From assembly GCA_037176705.1 (NCBI GenBank), contig CM073899.1, forward strand, positions 1,798,001-1,862,000: a stretch of DNA of 64,000 bases, written 5' to 3'. This document shows, piece after piece, positions 20,095 to 31,965 of this stretch (the first letter of the stretch is position 1; each line of letters starts with the position of its first letter). Under the pieces are notes generated by a model. That model searched no databases, was not told the DNA's origin, and saw only the letters and a list, made by a program, of their open reading frames with translations. A program made the position numbers and the translations under genes. This DNA is from Molossus alvarezi. Taxonomy: Eukaryota > Chordata > Mammalia > Chiroptera > Molossidae.

Positions 20095-22755
20095 AAAAAT
20101 TTAAACTTATCTTAATTGTTGAATGAATTACAGGTGTGCTTCCCTTTCCCCCCATTGACTCTCCCTCCTCCCCTCTCCTGCCTTCCCCACACTATTGTCT
20201 GTATCTATGGGTTATGAATAAGTGTATATAAGTTCTTTGGTTTCTCTCTTCTCGCTCCTCCTTCCCCCCTTCCCTTTGAGGTTCCTCAGTCTAACAAACA
20301 ATTTATAATTCTTAATTCCTTCACCTTTATTGCCCATCCCCCAATCTCACTCCATGTGGCAACCAATAAAAATGTCTCTGTATCTATGAGTCTGTTTCTA
20401 TTCTGCTTGTTCATTTTATTTATAGATTCAATTGTTGAAAGATATGTATTTATTATGATTTTATTGTTCATAATTTTTTTCTTTTTTTTCTTCAAGAAGA
20501 CCCTTCAACATTTCAATATTGGTTTGGTGGTGATGAACTCCTTTAGCTTTTTCTGGTCTAAGAAACTCTTCATATGGCCATCAATTCTAAATGATAGCTT
20601 TGCAGGATAGAGTAATCTTGGTTGTAGGTCCTTGATTTTTATCACTTTGAATATTTCTTGCCACCCCCTTCTGGCCTGCATAGTTTCTTTTGAGAAATCA
20701 GCTGACAGTCTTATGGGAGCTCCTTTGTAGGTAATGAACTGCTTTTCTCTTGCTGCTGTTAAGATTCTCTCTTTGTTTTTAACCTTTGGCATTTTGATGA
20801 TGAGGTGTCTTGGTGTGGACCTCTTTGGGTTTATCTTATTTGGGACTTACTGTGCTTCCTGGACTTGTATGTCTCTTTCCTTCACTAAGTTAGGAAAGTT
20901 TTCTATCAAATAGGTTTTCAATGTCTTGCTCTCTCTCTCCTCCTTCTGGCACCCCCATGATGTAAATGTTGGTGCACTTGAAGTTGTCCCAGAGGCTCCT
21001 TACATTATCCTCATTTTTTGGATTCTTTTTTCTTTTTGCTGTTCTGATTGGGTGTTTTTTACTTCCTTATATTCCAAATTGATGGTTTGCTTCTTGGCTT
21101 CACCTACTCTACTACTGATTCCCTTTAAATTATTCTTTTTTTCAGTTAGTGTTTCCTTCATTTCTGACTGGTCCTTTTTTATACTCTTGAGGTCCTCACT
21201 AAGTTAATTGAGCATCTTTATAACCATTGTTTTGAACTCTTCTGTTGGATTGCTTATCTCTGCTTCATTTATTTTTTTTCCCCTGGAGTTTTGTTCTATT
21301 CTTTCACTTGGGACATGTTTCTTTGTCTCCTCATTTTGGCTGCCTCCCTGTGTTTGTTTTGGCTGCCTACACTATATTAGGTAGAGTTGTTATGTCTCCT
21401 GGGTTTCCTGGGGTGGCCTATTGTTGTAGGTGTTCTGTAGGGTCTAGTGGCACAGCCTCCCAGCTGGGCCCTTGAGGTGCACCCTTGTGTGGAATGTACA
21501 CACTTTTGTTGTAATTGAGTCTTGATTGCTGTTGGCACGTCAATGAGAGGGATTTACTCAGGCTGATCAGCTGCAAGGACTGGCTGTGCCCACTGACCAC
21601 TGACCTCTGACCACCTTGGAGGATCAGCTGTGTACGGCCCATCTCACAGAGCAAGACTTACTTCATCAGGGCTCTGGTACCCACTGAACCCACTCACTGA
21701 GTGTGTCACTTGTGGAGGTGGTTGGGTGGTGGTGCTTTGACGTGGTCTGTAGCTTGTCCATTGGGTGTGCTGGTTCTGGGGCCAGGTCAGCCACTGCCTG
21801 TGTTCTACCCGGGGTCACCAGGCATAAGCTACAAAGTGATCTGCCGATGGCTGCTTCTTGTACTGGGCTTAGAGGTGCCCAGGAAATGCCAAGCTGTGAA
21901 CCAAGGCTGGTTGCTTCTAGTGCCAGGCCTGGGGCCACTTAGGGAGAGGTATGGGGCTCGCTGAGACCAGATGCTGTTTGTTTGAGACGATTTAGGAAAA
22001 CCTGAAGCAGGAGCCAAGACAGGCCAATCCTATGGTAAAGCCACTGGAAACAGCTTGGGTGGGCCTGAAAGTTGGATCAGGGCCTCAGAGAGTCACCTGA
22101 CAGTGTGAGCCAGATTGCTGGGGTCCCACATGTAGTAGCCATCTGCCTGCCCTGTCAGGGAAGGGCTCACCCAAGGAACAACGGCCTCTGATAACACATC
22201 TGTCCAGGAGAAAGCCCCCTTTCCAGCTCTGGCCCTGATGCCAAACAACTCAGTTCTTCCCTGTATGTCTCCAGTGCCTTTCAAGCTGCCTCCCCCACTC
22301 TGGAGCCTGGAGGGAGCAAGTCCGAGTGAGTCAGTGCATGGGCCCTTTAAGAGAAGCTGCCTGGGGCTCCTGCAGCCTCAGCCTCCCTCAGCCTCAGTTC
22401 CTGCTGGTTTTACATCCAGAATTGATGGGGACTCTCTTCCTGGCCCTGGAACCCTGAGCTGGGCACCTGGTGTGGGACGGAGACCCCTCAGTCCTCAGGA
22501 AGGACCTTCCCAACCGACATGTCCCCCTGATTTTTATCTGCCACACATGGGTGTGGGACCAGCCTGACCACTTCCACCCTCCTACCAGTCTCCATGTGGC
22601 TGCTTCTTTAATTCCGTAGCTGTAGGACTTGCCTTCAGCTCAGTGTCAGGCAGTTCTGAATGGTGGTTGTTCTGTGGTTTAGTTGTGATTTTGATGTGGT
22701 TGTGGGAGGAGGCGACACTTCATTTACCTGCTCGCTGTCCTGACTGGAAGCCCCG
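20095..22755 (-). mobile_element. Near full-length HAL1-like (half-L1) retrotransposon
   Basis: Read on the minus strand, the 5' UTR starts near 22755 (plus-strand text TTTTGATGTGGTTGTGGGAG then CTGTCCTGACTGGAAG is the complement of a familiar L1/HAL1 5' end). ORF1 runs from about 21316 to 20505. A 3' UTR to 20095 follows ORF1 directly. No ORF2 lies between, which is the defining layout of HAL1, a non-autonomous L1 derivative reported from several mammals including bats. The length of about 2.66 kb fits that layout. An L1 with an internal ORF2 deletion is the alternative. No clear TSD was found. Confidence 0.72.
20505..21316 (-). pseudogene. L1/HAL1 ORF1 (RNA-binding protein) pseudogene
   Basis: ORF1 protein coats the element's RNA. 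The C-terminal ~95 residues are open (20505-20792): phrases such as [38 protein letters not shown] and KLKEFITTKPI match the L1 ORF1 C-terminal domain. Upstream sequence aligns in wording with ORF1, but the frame is broken. The probable start codon at 21316-21314 is followed by ATG TCC CAA GTG AAA GAA TAG, a stop at codon 7, likely from CAG to TAG. The predicted full frame would be about 270 codons. The copy is therefore dead. Confidence 0.8.
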
Positions 22756-23169
22756 AGTCAGTCTTTTAACCTGAGATCTGCGTTTCAGCGTGGAGACCGA
22801 GAGGTCGTCGTTACACCACCTGCTACTGTCACAGATGATGGTCGCAGTGCAGAAGTGTCAGTGCAACTACTTATGTAAATATGCCTGGAAGAGTCCAAAG
22901 GACGTGGGGGTTAGAGCAAACATTTTGAGGGGGAAAAAGATCCAGCAGGTCTTCCTTAGATATTAAAAAAATTGAATCGAAACGTGGTCGAGATATAGAA
23001 ATATGTGGGAACCTACAGATGACCAGTCACAGTCCTTGACCGCGCCCTCTGTGTCTTTGTCTGGCTGCCAGGACTGCTGGGAAAGTGCTTTGGAGGAAAC
23101 ATCTTGTACCCCACACTGTGTTTGGTTTTATTCAGCTGCATATATATGTTTTAATTTTGCAGATACAAT
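22756..23169. other. Unique sequence
   Basis: No feature recognised. Confidence 0.4.
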
Positions 23170-23356
23170 TTAAAAATATATATACTTTTTATTGATTTTA
23201 GAGATAGAGGGAGAGAGAGATAGAAACATTGATGAGAGAGAACATCGATTGGCTGCCTCCTGCATGCCCCCCACTGGGAATCGGGCCCACCCCTGACTGG
23301 GAATCAAACTGGTGACCTCTTGGTGCAGGGTCGGCCCTCAACTACTGAGCCACACA
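23170..23356 (-). mobile_element. Ves SINE, class A, internally deleted
   Basis: CTTTTTATTGATTTTAGAGA, AACATTGATGAGAGAGAACA and CCCCACTGGGAATCGGGCCC are typical. About 18 nt around ACAACCTGGGCATGTG are missing between GGGCCCACC and CCTGACTGG. The head ends at GAGCCACAC, lacking the last bases. Confidence 0.88.
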
Positions 23357-24186
23357 AAGAACAAGGCAATATATATTTTTAAAACTCCACACCCAGAGAT
23401 CCTCTCTGTGGGTTTTGTTCAGTCATTAGCTCCTTCTTAAAAGGAGCAGCCAAGACGTGAACTACTGAGTCGATCTGATTTCCACGCTCCCAGGTTCTCA
23501 GATGGTGTTCACGTCCCAGGACTATCTTCTCCAGCTCAGGAGCAAGTAGAGAGCCTTTCTTTGCTCCTTACTGAACAGTGCTTTCAACTGGGGTAGTTTG
23601 CTCTATTTCTTCTTTGTGAAAGCTTGAAAACATTTATCTTGCGGAATTCTGTCATTTTCCCCGAGAGAGAGCACCCTCTCTGCACTTGATGGATAACCTA
23701 TAAGCTTGAGAAATGCCTTGTTTCCCAAAGAATCTGAACTCATAAAACAATCACAACATTTTATAGAAATAGAATTCCTCAGCAATATAACCTTCATTCT
23801 GTGCGAACACGTATGGGTTCGGTTTCCATGGCTACCGGTTCCTAGTCCTGTGCGTTGCCTGGTTCTCTGCAAAGCTGGGGAGAGAGCAAGCCTAGAGCGT
23901 CACACTAATGAGGCAGAGACTGAGGACAATGCGTTAGTTGATGGTCACGAAGCAGCTTACAACACGTGCAATTTTAAGGTGACAGTTATGGAAAAATACC
24001 ACGGGGCCTTTTGCTTTCTCCTCTACAAACTAACTGCTTATTCAGTAATGTCATAGGAATAAGATTGAGAAGAAAAGAAAAGACTTGAAAGTATAACAAT
24101 AGTATCTATGTATCTATGTACCTATCACGTATTACTGAAAGAATGTGCTCATGTGTAAAGTGAAATTTTTCAAAAGAATGAATTAG
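23357..24186. other. Unique sequence
   Basis: No repeat recognised. Overlapping short frames on both strands near 23603-24056 (89 and 116 codons) have no recognisable domains. Confidence 0.4.
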
Positions 24187-24430
24187 CCCGGCTGGTGTGG
24201 ATCAGTAGCTGAGCATCGACTCTGCACCAAGAGGTCACCAGTTCGATTCCCAGTCAGGGCACATGACCCAGGTTGTGGGTCGATCCCCAGAGGGGGGGCG
24301 TGCAGGATGCGGCCAGTCGATGTTCTCTCTCATCGGTGTTTCTATCTCTCTCTCCCTCTCCCTTCCTCTCTCTCTAAAGTCAATAAAGAAAAAAAAAATT
24401 AAACAAACAAACAAAAACAAAACAAAAAGT
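24187..24430 (+). mobile_element. Ves SINE, class A
   Basis: Head GCCCGGCTGGTGTGGATCAG, GTTCGATTCCC, GTGCAGGATGCGGCCAGTCG, CTCTAAAGTCAATAAAG, then a long (AAACA)-rich tail to 24430. The A box has an unusual GTGGATCAG. Confidence 0.92.
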
Positions 24431-25636
24431 GTGAAATAATTTAAGTACAATATTATAGTTTGTGTGTGTGCATACATTAAAAGGAAATATAAGTTTAGCA
24501 ATGTGTATTTTGACCTAAGGTAAACCCAGCAGACAAAAAAATAAAATAAAAATGGAACCTCTTAGGAGAAAAGCTGTTCCCAGGGTTCCATACTCAATGA
24601 GAGCTCTGCTCTGATCCATTTTACTCATGGAAATTATTATTTTTTCTTGTGAAGCAATAATATAATACAGATTTGGAATGGTCTTTCAGAAAACTAAGCT
24701 CTGTCTTAAAAATTTGGTTTGAGTTGTGAATATACTATATTTGTGAACTTAAACTCACTGCATAGACCGTTGGTGTCATCTGGCACCTGGACAGAAACCG
24801 TGATGCCGTTATTACCTGCAGATCACTTGGAGACTGTCACCGAGAGAAAGGACTGCAGTAACCGATGGCAGAGTCTTTTCCCAGTGAAACCAGACATGAA
24901 ATCGAGCGCAAGCCCTGGTCTCTGATGGGCCGACATTCGTTCTGTCCCCTCAGCACTTCCTCCGCTGCCCGTGGAGACACAGCTCTCCCTTGGCTTCAAA
25001 GGCGTCCCTGTCTGAACAGGGCTGAGTGTGGGTGTCGCCTCTGACAGCTGCTAGGGCCCCGAGCACCACGAGTGAGCTGCCATAAAGAGGGCAGAGCTGG
25101 AGACGCCTTGACAAGTGTATTTCTAAGTCTCCTGGGTAGGACATTAGGCAGGGAGATTATTCTACTTACATCCAATGAAACACTAGAGCTGGTGCCCCAG
25201 CCTGGGGTCTGAATTTAGGGCAACCATGTGACTGATGGAAAAAAACTAAATCTTTATTTTTATTTATCTATAATGGGAGTATATCATTCCCTTCGAGTAC
25301 GAATGTAGGCAGAAATATATTAGCCGGACTTACAACTTTTTCCCAAAGAGAAGTCATCAATATTTTGACACATTTCAGTGACTTCAGATTTCTCAAAATA
25401 TCTTTTATGTGCATGGATCCTTTGGATTTATAGTGGGTATGAGACCTTTCACTAGATCTGGTTGTTAATGATTAATAAAGAAGCATATCTATTGGTATAT
25501 AATGTATGTTTTATTTTTAAAGTAGATGCTATATATATTTTAACATTTATTTCCTTTGAATTCTTTTTACTTTTTAAAGATTTCCTTGTGGTTCATGGTA
25601 CAGCCAAATCTCTCCTTGGCACACACACACGAAAAG
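24431..25636. other. Unique sequence
   Basis: AT-rich apart from a GC-moderate stretch at 24900-25140. No feature recognised. Confidence 0.4.
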
Positions 25637-25840
25637 GCCCAACCTGTGTGGCTCAGTGGTGAGTGTCGATCCTGCACCAACAGGTCACCAGTTTGATTCC
25701 CGGTCAGGGCACAGGCCCAGGTTGTGGGCCCGATCCCCAGTGGGGGGCACGCAGGAGGCGGCAGATCAATGTTCTCTCTCATCGATGTTTCCATCTCTCT
25801 CTCTCTCAAATCAATAAGAAAAAAAATTTAAAAAGCAAGG
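25637..25840 (+). mobile_element. Ves SINE, class A, shortened CT tract
   Basis: Head GGCCCAACCTGTGTGGCTCA, GATTCCCGGTCAGGGCACA, GGGGGGCACGCAGGAGGCGG, then a short TCTCTCTCTCTCTC and CAAATCAATAAG. One base is lost in the A-box region (GGTGAGTG). Confidence 0.92.
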
Positions 25841-27526
25841 ACCCCTCCTCTAAGCAGAGTACTTGCTGGACATTGGGAGATGCAGTAGGAAGGCCCAGCT
25901 GGCTCTCCAGCCTGGACCAGAATGAGAATCTAGCCAGTACCCCAGCATGAAGCAATGCCAATGGGGACCTACACCAAGTCTCCTGCTGTACCCCCAGAAG
26001 TCCAGTGATGGAAGAGTAGGTGCACTTCAGATCCAAGGAAGGAGACAGTAAATGAAGACTCAGAGAAAGATGTTACCTCTGGAAGTGAGCTGTTAGGACA
26101 GAACCCACGCGGTTGCTCCAGGAGAGCCCTTGGGGACCCTGCTCTGGAGAGCCACGGAGATCAGACAGGACAGGTGAACGGAGAAGGGAAAGGTGGAGAA
26201 GGGGACAAGGAAACAGTCTCTTCTGTCCGAATTACATTTTCATCAGAAAGATGAACAAACAGGGTCCCTGTAGAAGGGAATTGATTTATGGCCACGAGAG
26301 GCGAACACTGATGCCTTTCCCCGTTGCGAGGAGGACAAGGAGCCGCGCAGGGAATGGCATGACGGGCGTTTCAGCAGGAGGAAAAACAGAAGTAGTCAGA
26401 TCAACTTATTGTTCAGGACAGGACGTTCTCATCGAAGAGATGTTTCTGGGAAAAAATGACCAACCTGTAGAAAAGGAAGCAACCTCCAGGAAAGTCTTTA
26501 CCACTTCAGGCAAAACTTTATAAAAAAGAAAATAAACCTATATTTTAGAAAAAAAATCAACTAGGCACACAAGGTAAAAGAACTCTACAGCAATGCAGAT
26601 CAAAAGAAGAAAAAGCAAAGCATTATCTGTAAAGAAATAGTCCCACTTCCAAATCCTCTGTAACACTGAACATCAGATGTTGGACGAAGATGTTTAAGAC
26701 ACCTTGAGATAATTTTCACCTGAATGAATTTCCTTAGAAATTCATTCAAATGGGATATGCATTCAAATATACAAAGCATTCACATCCAGATTAGCTTGAA
26801 AAGTGTTTAAAAGTGTTTGCTATACTCCAACAAATTCTAAAATAATTCTAAACGAATTGCTTGTAGATGGAGAAGCCAGGCATAAAAATATGAGAGCTAA
26901 TAAAAATTAAGCCTAAATCAGCATTCAAGAGGACTGATGAAATGTGAACTTCATCACAACAACCTTGGTGTAAGTCATGGTACCCCTCATACATGTTGTA
27001 ATGTGGGAGCGGGCAGGGGTGTCCAAATTCTGATCATAAAAAAGAGATGGGACTTTATTTTGATTCTAAATCAATTCAGTATTCCAAATAACCTTAAGTC
27101 TTGTAATAAAGTTAAATTGACTAGGACTTTCTTCAGTAGGGAGAATACCAGAAAACCTTTTTTCTGTCTTGAAAGAGGGAGACTTGGTAGATTTTGAATC
27201 CAGGATCCAGTGATTTAAGGCTGGCCTTGGCTTGTGGGATCAGATGGATTCAATTCCTGACGTCAGAGTTTAGGTTTGGTGGACACACGCAGTGGTGTTT
27301 TGAACTGAGTCTTGCCTCAGTTCAACGCCCGTCATGCAGTGTTTGTCCAGGTGAGCAGGTTATGTCTCTGATAGGTTGACTATGGGAATTTCCTGAACGA
27401 AATAGTGAAGACACGACAGTTTACAGTAGTATCTTTCATATTTTTTCCAGAACAAATGGAATCATCACGTTGCCATAGGGGTCTTCAGGCTTATCTAATT
27501 TACATCCATCTGCATGGCCACAGTGA
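25841..27526. other. Unique sequence with a strong hairpin
   Basis: No gene recognised. The 136-codon frame at 26113-26523 has no recognisable domain. A perfect 12-bp inverted repeat lies at 26721-26748 (listed separately). Confidence 0.4.
26721..26748. repeat. Perfect 12-bp inverted repeat (hairpin)
   Basis: TGAATGAATTTC (26721-26732) is followed by the loop CTTA and the exact reverse complement GAAATTCATTCA (26737-26748). It is not part of any repeat I recognise. A related word, CATTCAAAT, recurs just downstream. Confidence 0.9.
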
Positions 27527-27541
27527 TGTTTTTAAAACTTT

Positions 27542-27810
27542 TCTTCTTTTTTATTTTTAATCCTCACCTGAGGATATTTTTCCATTTTTCTTCTGATAGA
27601 GTGTGTGTGTGTGCGTGGGGTGGAGACAGAGAGACAGAGAGAGAGGAAAATCAATGTAAGAGAGACATACAGATTGGTTGCCTCCTGCATGACCCCACCT
27701 GGGGCTGGGGATGAACTGCAACTGAAGTACATGCCCTTGGCCAGAATTTTACCCGTGACTCTTTGGTCCCTAGGTTCACACTCTAACCACTGAGCCAAAC
27801 TGGCTAGGGT
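27542..27810 (-). mobile_element. Ves SINE, class B, old
   Basis: Stem-loop complement AATCCTCACCTGAGGATAT, a GTGTGTGTGTGCG expansion in the body, then CCTCCTGCATGACCCCACC and head CCACTGAGCCAAACTGGCTA. Perfect 15-bp TSD TGTTTTTAAAACTTT at 27527-27541 and 27811-27825. Confidence 0.95.
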
Positions 27811-27825
27811 TGTTTTTAAAACTTT

Positions 27826-27944
27826 GTAAGTAATCTGTAATAATATTAACATCAATGTAAAATTGGATTATAATTATAGCAGATGAATATGTGTGTGTAT
27901 ATATGTAGCAAAACTATAGTTTTCAAAATATTAAAACTTCTGTT
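27826..27944. other. AT-rich spacer
   Basis: No feature recognised. Confidence 0.4.
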
Positions 27945-27959
27945 AAGAATACAAATACT

Positions 27960-28174
27960 GCCCAGTTGGTGTGGCTCAGTGGTTGAGCGTCGACCCTGCA
28001 CTAAGAGGTCACTGGTTCGATTCCTGGTCAGGGCACATGCCCAGGTTGCGGGCCTGATCCCCAGTGGGGGCATGCAGGAGGCAGCCGATCGATGTTCTCT
28101 CATCAATGTCTCTATCTCTCTCTCCCTCTCCTATCCTCTCTCTCTAAAATCAATAAAGAAAAAAAATTTTTTTA
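27960..28174 (+). mobile_element. Ves SINE, class A
   Basis: Head GCCCAGTTGGTGTGGCTCAG, GGTTCGATTCC, GGGGGCATGCAGGAGGCAGC, CTCTAAAATCAATAAAG and tail. TSD AAGAATACAAATACT (27945) and AAGAATATAAATACT (28175), one mismatch. Confidence 0.95.
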
Positions 28175-28189
28175 AAGAATATAAATACT

Positions 28190-28654
28190 TATACTATTAT
28201 ATTTGTAAGAACAGACTCTCAGTTTAAGAAAAAGTAATAAAATTCAAATACATGCTATTTATAAGAAACATACAAACAAAAACCAAAAACAAATGGACAA
28301 TTGTTGAAATGGCAGATGTGAATAAAAAATATTCAATATTCCTTTAAGACAAAGTTGTCATCAAAGTAAGAGTCCTGGAAGAAAAAATAGGTAAATTTTA
28401 AATAGAAAAAAATATAGGCCTTAAGAATGAGATGACATGCTTTGTACAGTAAATGTCAGAGAAGAACAATATATAGAATAATTTTAGGAAATCCGAGGCA
28501 ATAATATAAAATATGAATTTTAATAGATTTAAATATTCCAGTGTTTATAAAAATAAGTAGATGTAAATATATAAAAGTATGTTTGCAGAATTGTCATATA
28601 TGAAAAAATGTTTAATTATTGTAGAAACAGAAGATTGTGTGTCCATTCAACAAT
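28190..28654. other. AT-rich; possible old L1 relic (+)
   Basis: ACATGCTATTTATAAGAAAC near 28250 recalls the L1 ORF2 phrase for an endonuclease-to-RT linker, but divergence is high. The rest is unassigned. Confidence 0.3.
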
Positions 28655-28862
28655 ATCTCAAGCAAATCCAATGAATACAAAAGGGCCAAAATAAATCCCA
28701 TTTACAATTGCAACAAAAAATTAAAATTCTTAGGAATAAACCGAACCAAGGAGGTGAAAGACCTCTTCTCAGAAAACTAAAGGACGTTGAAAAAAAATAG
28801 AAGATATAAAAAAGTGGAAACATATACCATGTTTATGGACCAGAAAAATCAACATCATTAAA

Positions 28863-30496
28863 ATGTCCATACTACCCAAAGCAATCTACAGGTTCAAAGC
28901 AATCGCTATTAAAATACCAATGACATATTTCACAGAACTAGAACAAACAGTCCAAAAGTTTATATGGAATCAAAAAATACCCCAAAGAGCCACAGCAATT
29001 TTGAAAAAGAATAACAAAGTGGGAAGGATCACAATACCAGATATCAGGTTATACTACAAAGCCACTATAATCAAAACAGCCTGGTACTGGCACAAGAACA
29101 GGTATATAGACCAGTGGAACACAACAGAGAACCCAGAAATGGACCCAAGACATTATGCTCAACAAATATTTGACAAAAGTGGCGCCCTGGCTGGTTTTGA
29201 TCAGCGGTTAGAGCATTGGCCTGCGGTCCGGAGAGACCCGGGTTCGGTTCCCGCTAAGGGCATGTACCTGGTTGCAGTTTGTCCCCGGCCCTGGTTGGTC
29301 GTGCGGGTGGCAGCCACTCGATGTGTCCCTTTCACGTCGATGTTTCTCTCTCTCTCCCTCTCTTCCTCTCTCTCCCTCCCACTCTATCTGTGCAAAAAAT
29401 GGAAAAAAATGTCCTTGGGTGAGGATAAAAAAAAAAGTGGCAATAGCATACAATGGAGAAAAGACAGTCTCTTCAATAAATAGTGTTGGGAAAATTGGAC
29501 AGCTACATGCAAAAAAAGGAAACTAGACCACCAACTTACACCATACACAAGAATAAACTCAAAATGGATTAAAGACTTAAATGTAAGCCGTGAAACCATA
29601 AAAATCCTAGAAGAAAATGTAGGCAACAAAATTTCAGATACCACGTGTTATGGAATTTTCATTGATACATCACATAGGGCAAGAGTATCAAAGGAAAAAA
29701 AATCAATAAATGGGAAGACATCAAAATTAAAAGCACAGCAATGGAAACCAGCATCAAAATTAAAATGGAACCCATTCTCTGGAAGAACATATTTGCCAAT
29801 GATACAGTGGATAAGTAGTTAATATCCAAAATACAGAGTACTCATACAACTCAACAAAAGGAAGACAAAGAATCCAATTAAAAATTAACAGAGGACCTGA
29901 ATAGACAACTTTTCAAACAGAACATACAAAAGGCCAGGAGACACATGAAAAAGTGCTCAATGTCACTGATCATCAGAGAGATGCAAATTAAAACAACAAT
30001 GAGGTACCACCTCACACCTGTCAGAATGGCCGCCATCAACAAATCATCAAACAACAAGTGTTGGCGAGGGTGTGGAGAAAAGGGGACTCTAGTACACTGC
30101 TGGTGGGAATGCAGACTGGTGCAGCTACTATGGAAAATATGGTGTTTCCTCAAAAATTTAAAAATAGAACTACCATTTGACCCAGTGATTCCACTTCTAG
30201 GAATATACCCTAAGAAGCCTGAAACACCAATCAGAAAGAATATATGTACCCCTATGTTCATAGCAGCACTATTTACAATAGCTAAGATCTGGAAACAGCC
30301 CAAGTGTCCATTAGTAGATGAGAGGATTAAAAAGCTGTGGTGCATACACACAATGGAGTACTATGCAGCTATAAGAAAGAAAGATCTCTTATCCTTTGAG
30401 AGGACATGGAGGGACCTGGAGAGCATCATGCTGAGTGAAATAAGCCAGTCAGAGAAAGGCAAATATCACATGATCTCACTTATTTGTGGAACATAA
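28863..30496 (+). pseudogene. L1 ORF2 remnant, SINE-interrupted
   Basis: ORF2 encodes the L1 endonuclease and reverse transcriptase; only sequence downstream of the RT core remains. The first block, 28863-29183, has [20 protein letters not shown] and [15 protein letters not shown]. After the SINE, the wording continues (the [16 protein letters not shown] phrase), then frameshifts. The last block, 29945-30496, is open for 183 codons: [20 protein letters not shown], a Cys-rich [18 protein letters not shown] segment near residues 39-56, [20 protein letters not shown], and the end [15 protein letters not shown] before the stop. The Cys-rich segment is the conserved C-terminal zinc-knuckle-like motif of L1 ORF2. 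Confidence 0.9.
29184..29432 (+). mobile_element. Ves SINE, class B, inserted in L1 ORF2
   Basis: Head GCCCTGGCTGGTTTTGATCA, GGTTCGGTTCCC, TGTCCCTTTCACGTCGATG, GTCCTTGGGTGAGGATAAAA. Perfect TSD AAAAGTGGC at 29175-29183 and 29433-29441. It splits the ORF2 codons after the TTTGACAAAAGTGGC phrase. In the stem-loop, CCTC has become CCTT, leaving a possible G-U pair. Confidence 0.95.
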
Positions 30497-30765
30497 TGAA
30501 CAAAATAAGCTGTTAACCAGAGGAGATGCAGAATCATGGAAGTAGGGATCAGACTGACAAACCTCGGAGGGAAGGGCTGGGAAGGGAGGGAGGAGATGAA
30601 CCAAAGAACGTATATGCATGTGTGTACAACCAATCAACACAGACACTAGGCTGGGGAAGGCAGGAGGGGGGTGGTAGTGGGAAGAAGGGGGTCAATGGGG
30701 GATAAAAGGGTACATATGTAATACTTTCAACAGTAAAACAAAACAAAACAAGACAAGACATTAGA

Positions 30766-31069
30766 CTGGAATACATTAAAAATAAAACTAGGAAAAGCCA
30801 GAGAAAGAGAATGATATACAAAAAAACCAGGACTATGAGGTAGATTAGTGGAAAATCAATTCTTATAAAATTTTTTCAATGTGTTCCATGTCAAATATTT
30901 GCCAACTAGATATCATGCATCATGTAAACCAGTCACACAATTTTATAGAATGCTGTTGCATCGCTACTTTCTAGCTGAGGGTCAGAACCATGTCGAGGTT
31001 TGTTTCTGGTGCAGGACGGGGTTCACAGTGGGTGAAGTTATTGTGCCCTGATTCCACAGGTCGTTCCTT
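30766..31069. other. Unique sequence
   Basis: No feature recognised. Confidence 0.4.
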
Positions 31070-31180
31070 AGCCAGTGTCTTAGTTCCTCGCTGTGACAGA
31101 TTATCATGAACTTGGTGGTATCAATAACCCACATTTATTATCTTACTGCTTGGGAGGTGAGACTCTAGAGGACAATTAAA
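31070..31180 (+). mobile_element. Unassigned mammalian interspersed repeat, left part
   Basis: AGTGTCTTAGTTCCTCGCTG, then CACATTTATTATCTTACTGC and GGGAGGTGAGACTC, follow the wording of a common mammalian repeat (normally a 'gtcctaactgctgtaac ... aatttatttctcacagttctggaggctgg' type). A SINE interrupts it. I cannot name the family. Confidence 0.4.
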
Positions 31181-31394
31181 CATTTTTTTTTCTTTCTTTC
31201 TTGATTTTAGAGAGAGAAGAAGGGAGAGGGGGAGATAGAAACATCGATGAGAGAGAACATCAACTGGCTGCCTCCTGCATGCCCCCCACTGGGGATCGGG
31301 CCCACAGTCTGGCATTTGCCCTGACCGGGAATTGAACCAGTGACCTCTTGGTGCAGGGTCGACACTCAACCACCGAGTCACACTGGCCAGGCAT
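31181..31394 (-). mobile_element. Ves SINE, class A
   Basis: TTCTTTCTTGATTTTAGAGA, AACATCGATGAGAGAGAACA, CCCCACTGGGGATCGGGCCC, head CGAGTCACACTGGCCAGGC. It lies inside the unassigned repeat. Confidence 0.92.
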
Positions 31395-31965
31395 TTAGGG
31401 GGCAATTCATTTTCCCCCCTTAGCAGCGCTAGAGGCTACTGCAGACCTTGGCACAGGTCGCCCTCTCTCTCCAGAGCCAGCCACGCCTCCTGAGTGTTTC
31501 TCACCTAGCGGTCGGTGTCTAATACACTTCTCCCTCCCTGCTCCTCTTACAAGACCCACTTGACATGCTTGGCCCACCCTTCAAAGGCGTTCAGTATAAA
31601 ATGAGAGAAAATGAGCTGACAGTAGTTCATGATATTCGACTAGAATATTAGACTGGATAGATGACCCAGTATCCTTTTCCTGTTTCTGAATTCTTTCTGC
31701 AATCTTAACTTCCTCTTGTTATGTAATACATTCACATGTTTCGGAGGTTAGGCTGTGGACATCTTGGAGGGGCCTGCTACCATAAGCATGCCTAACATGT
31801 TACCAGTACTGCCTCTCTGAATGCAAAATATGTAATTCCAATGAGGAAAATATTATGTAGGAATTAGAAATGAAAATACCTAAAGGAATGAATGAATGAA
31901 GAGTAAGTTTATGCTGTATAGGTCAGATTCTTTGTAGAAGGTGTTCTTCAGATGTTTGGGTGGTG
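31395..31965. other. Mostly unassigned; start may continue the interrupted repeat
   Basis: 31440-31600 (CCTCTTACAAGACCCACTTG) plausibly belongs to the interrupted repeat. The remainder is AT-rich unique sequence. Confidence 0.35.

Larger units (their letters stand above)
28655..30765 (+). mobile_element. 5'-truncated L1 with ORF2 3' third and 3' UTR
   Basis: ATCCCATTTACAATTGCAAC, ATGTCCATACTACCCAAAGC, the ORF2 C-terminus with stop, the 3' UTR (AGAATCATGGAAGTAGGGAT, GGGGGTCAATGGGGG) and the tail ATACTTTCAACAGTAAAAC. The 5' half (5' UTR, ORF1, endonuclease, most of the RT) is absent. A class B SINE interrupts it at 29184-29432. The right end is an (ACAAA)-rich tail. Confidence 0.92.
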
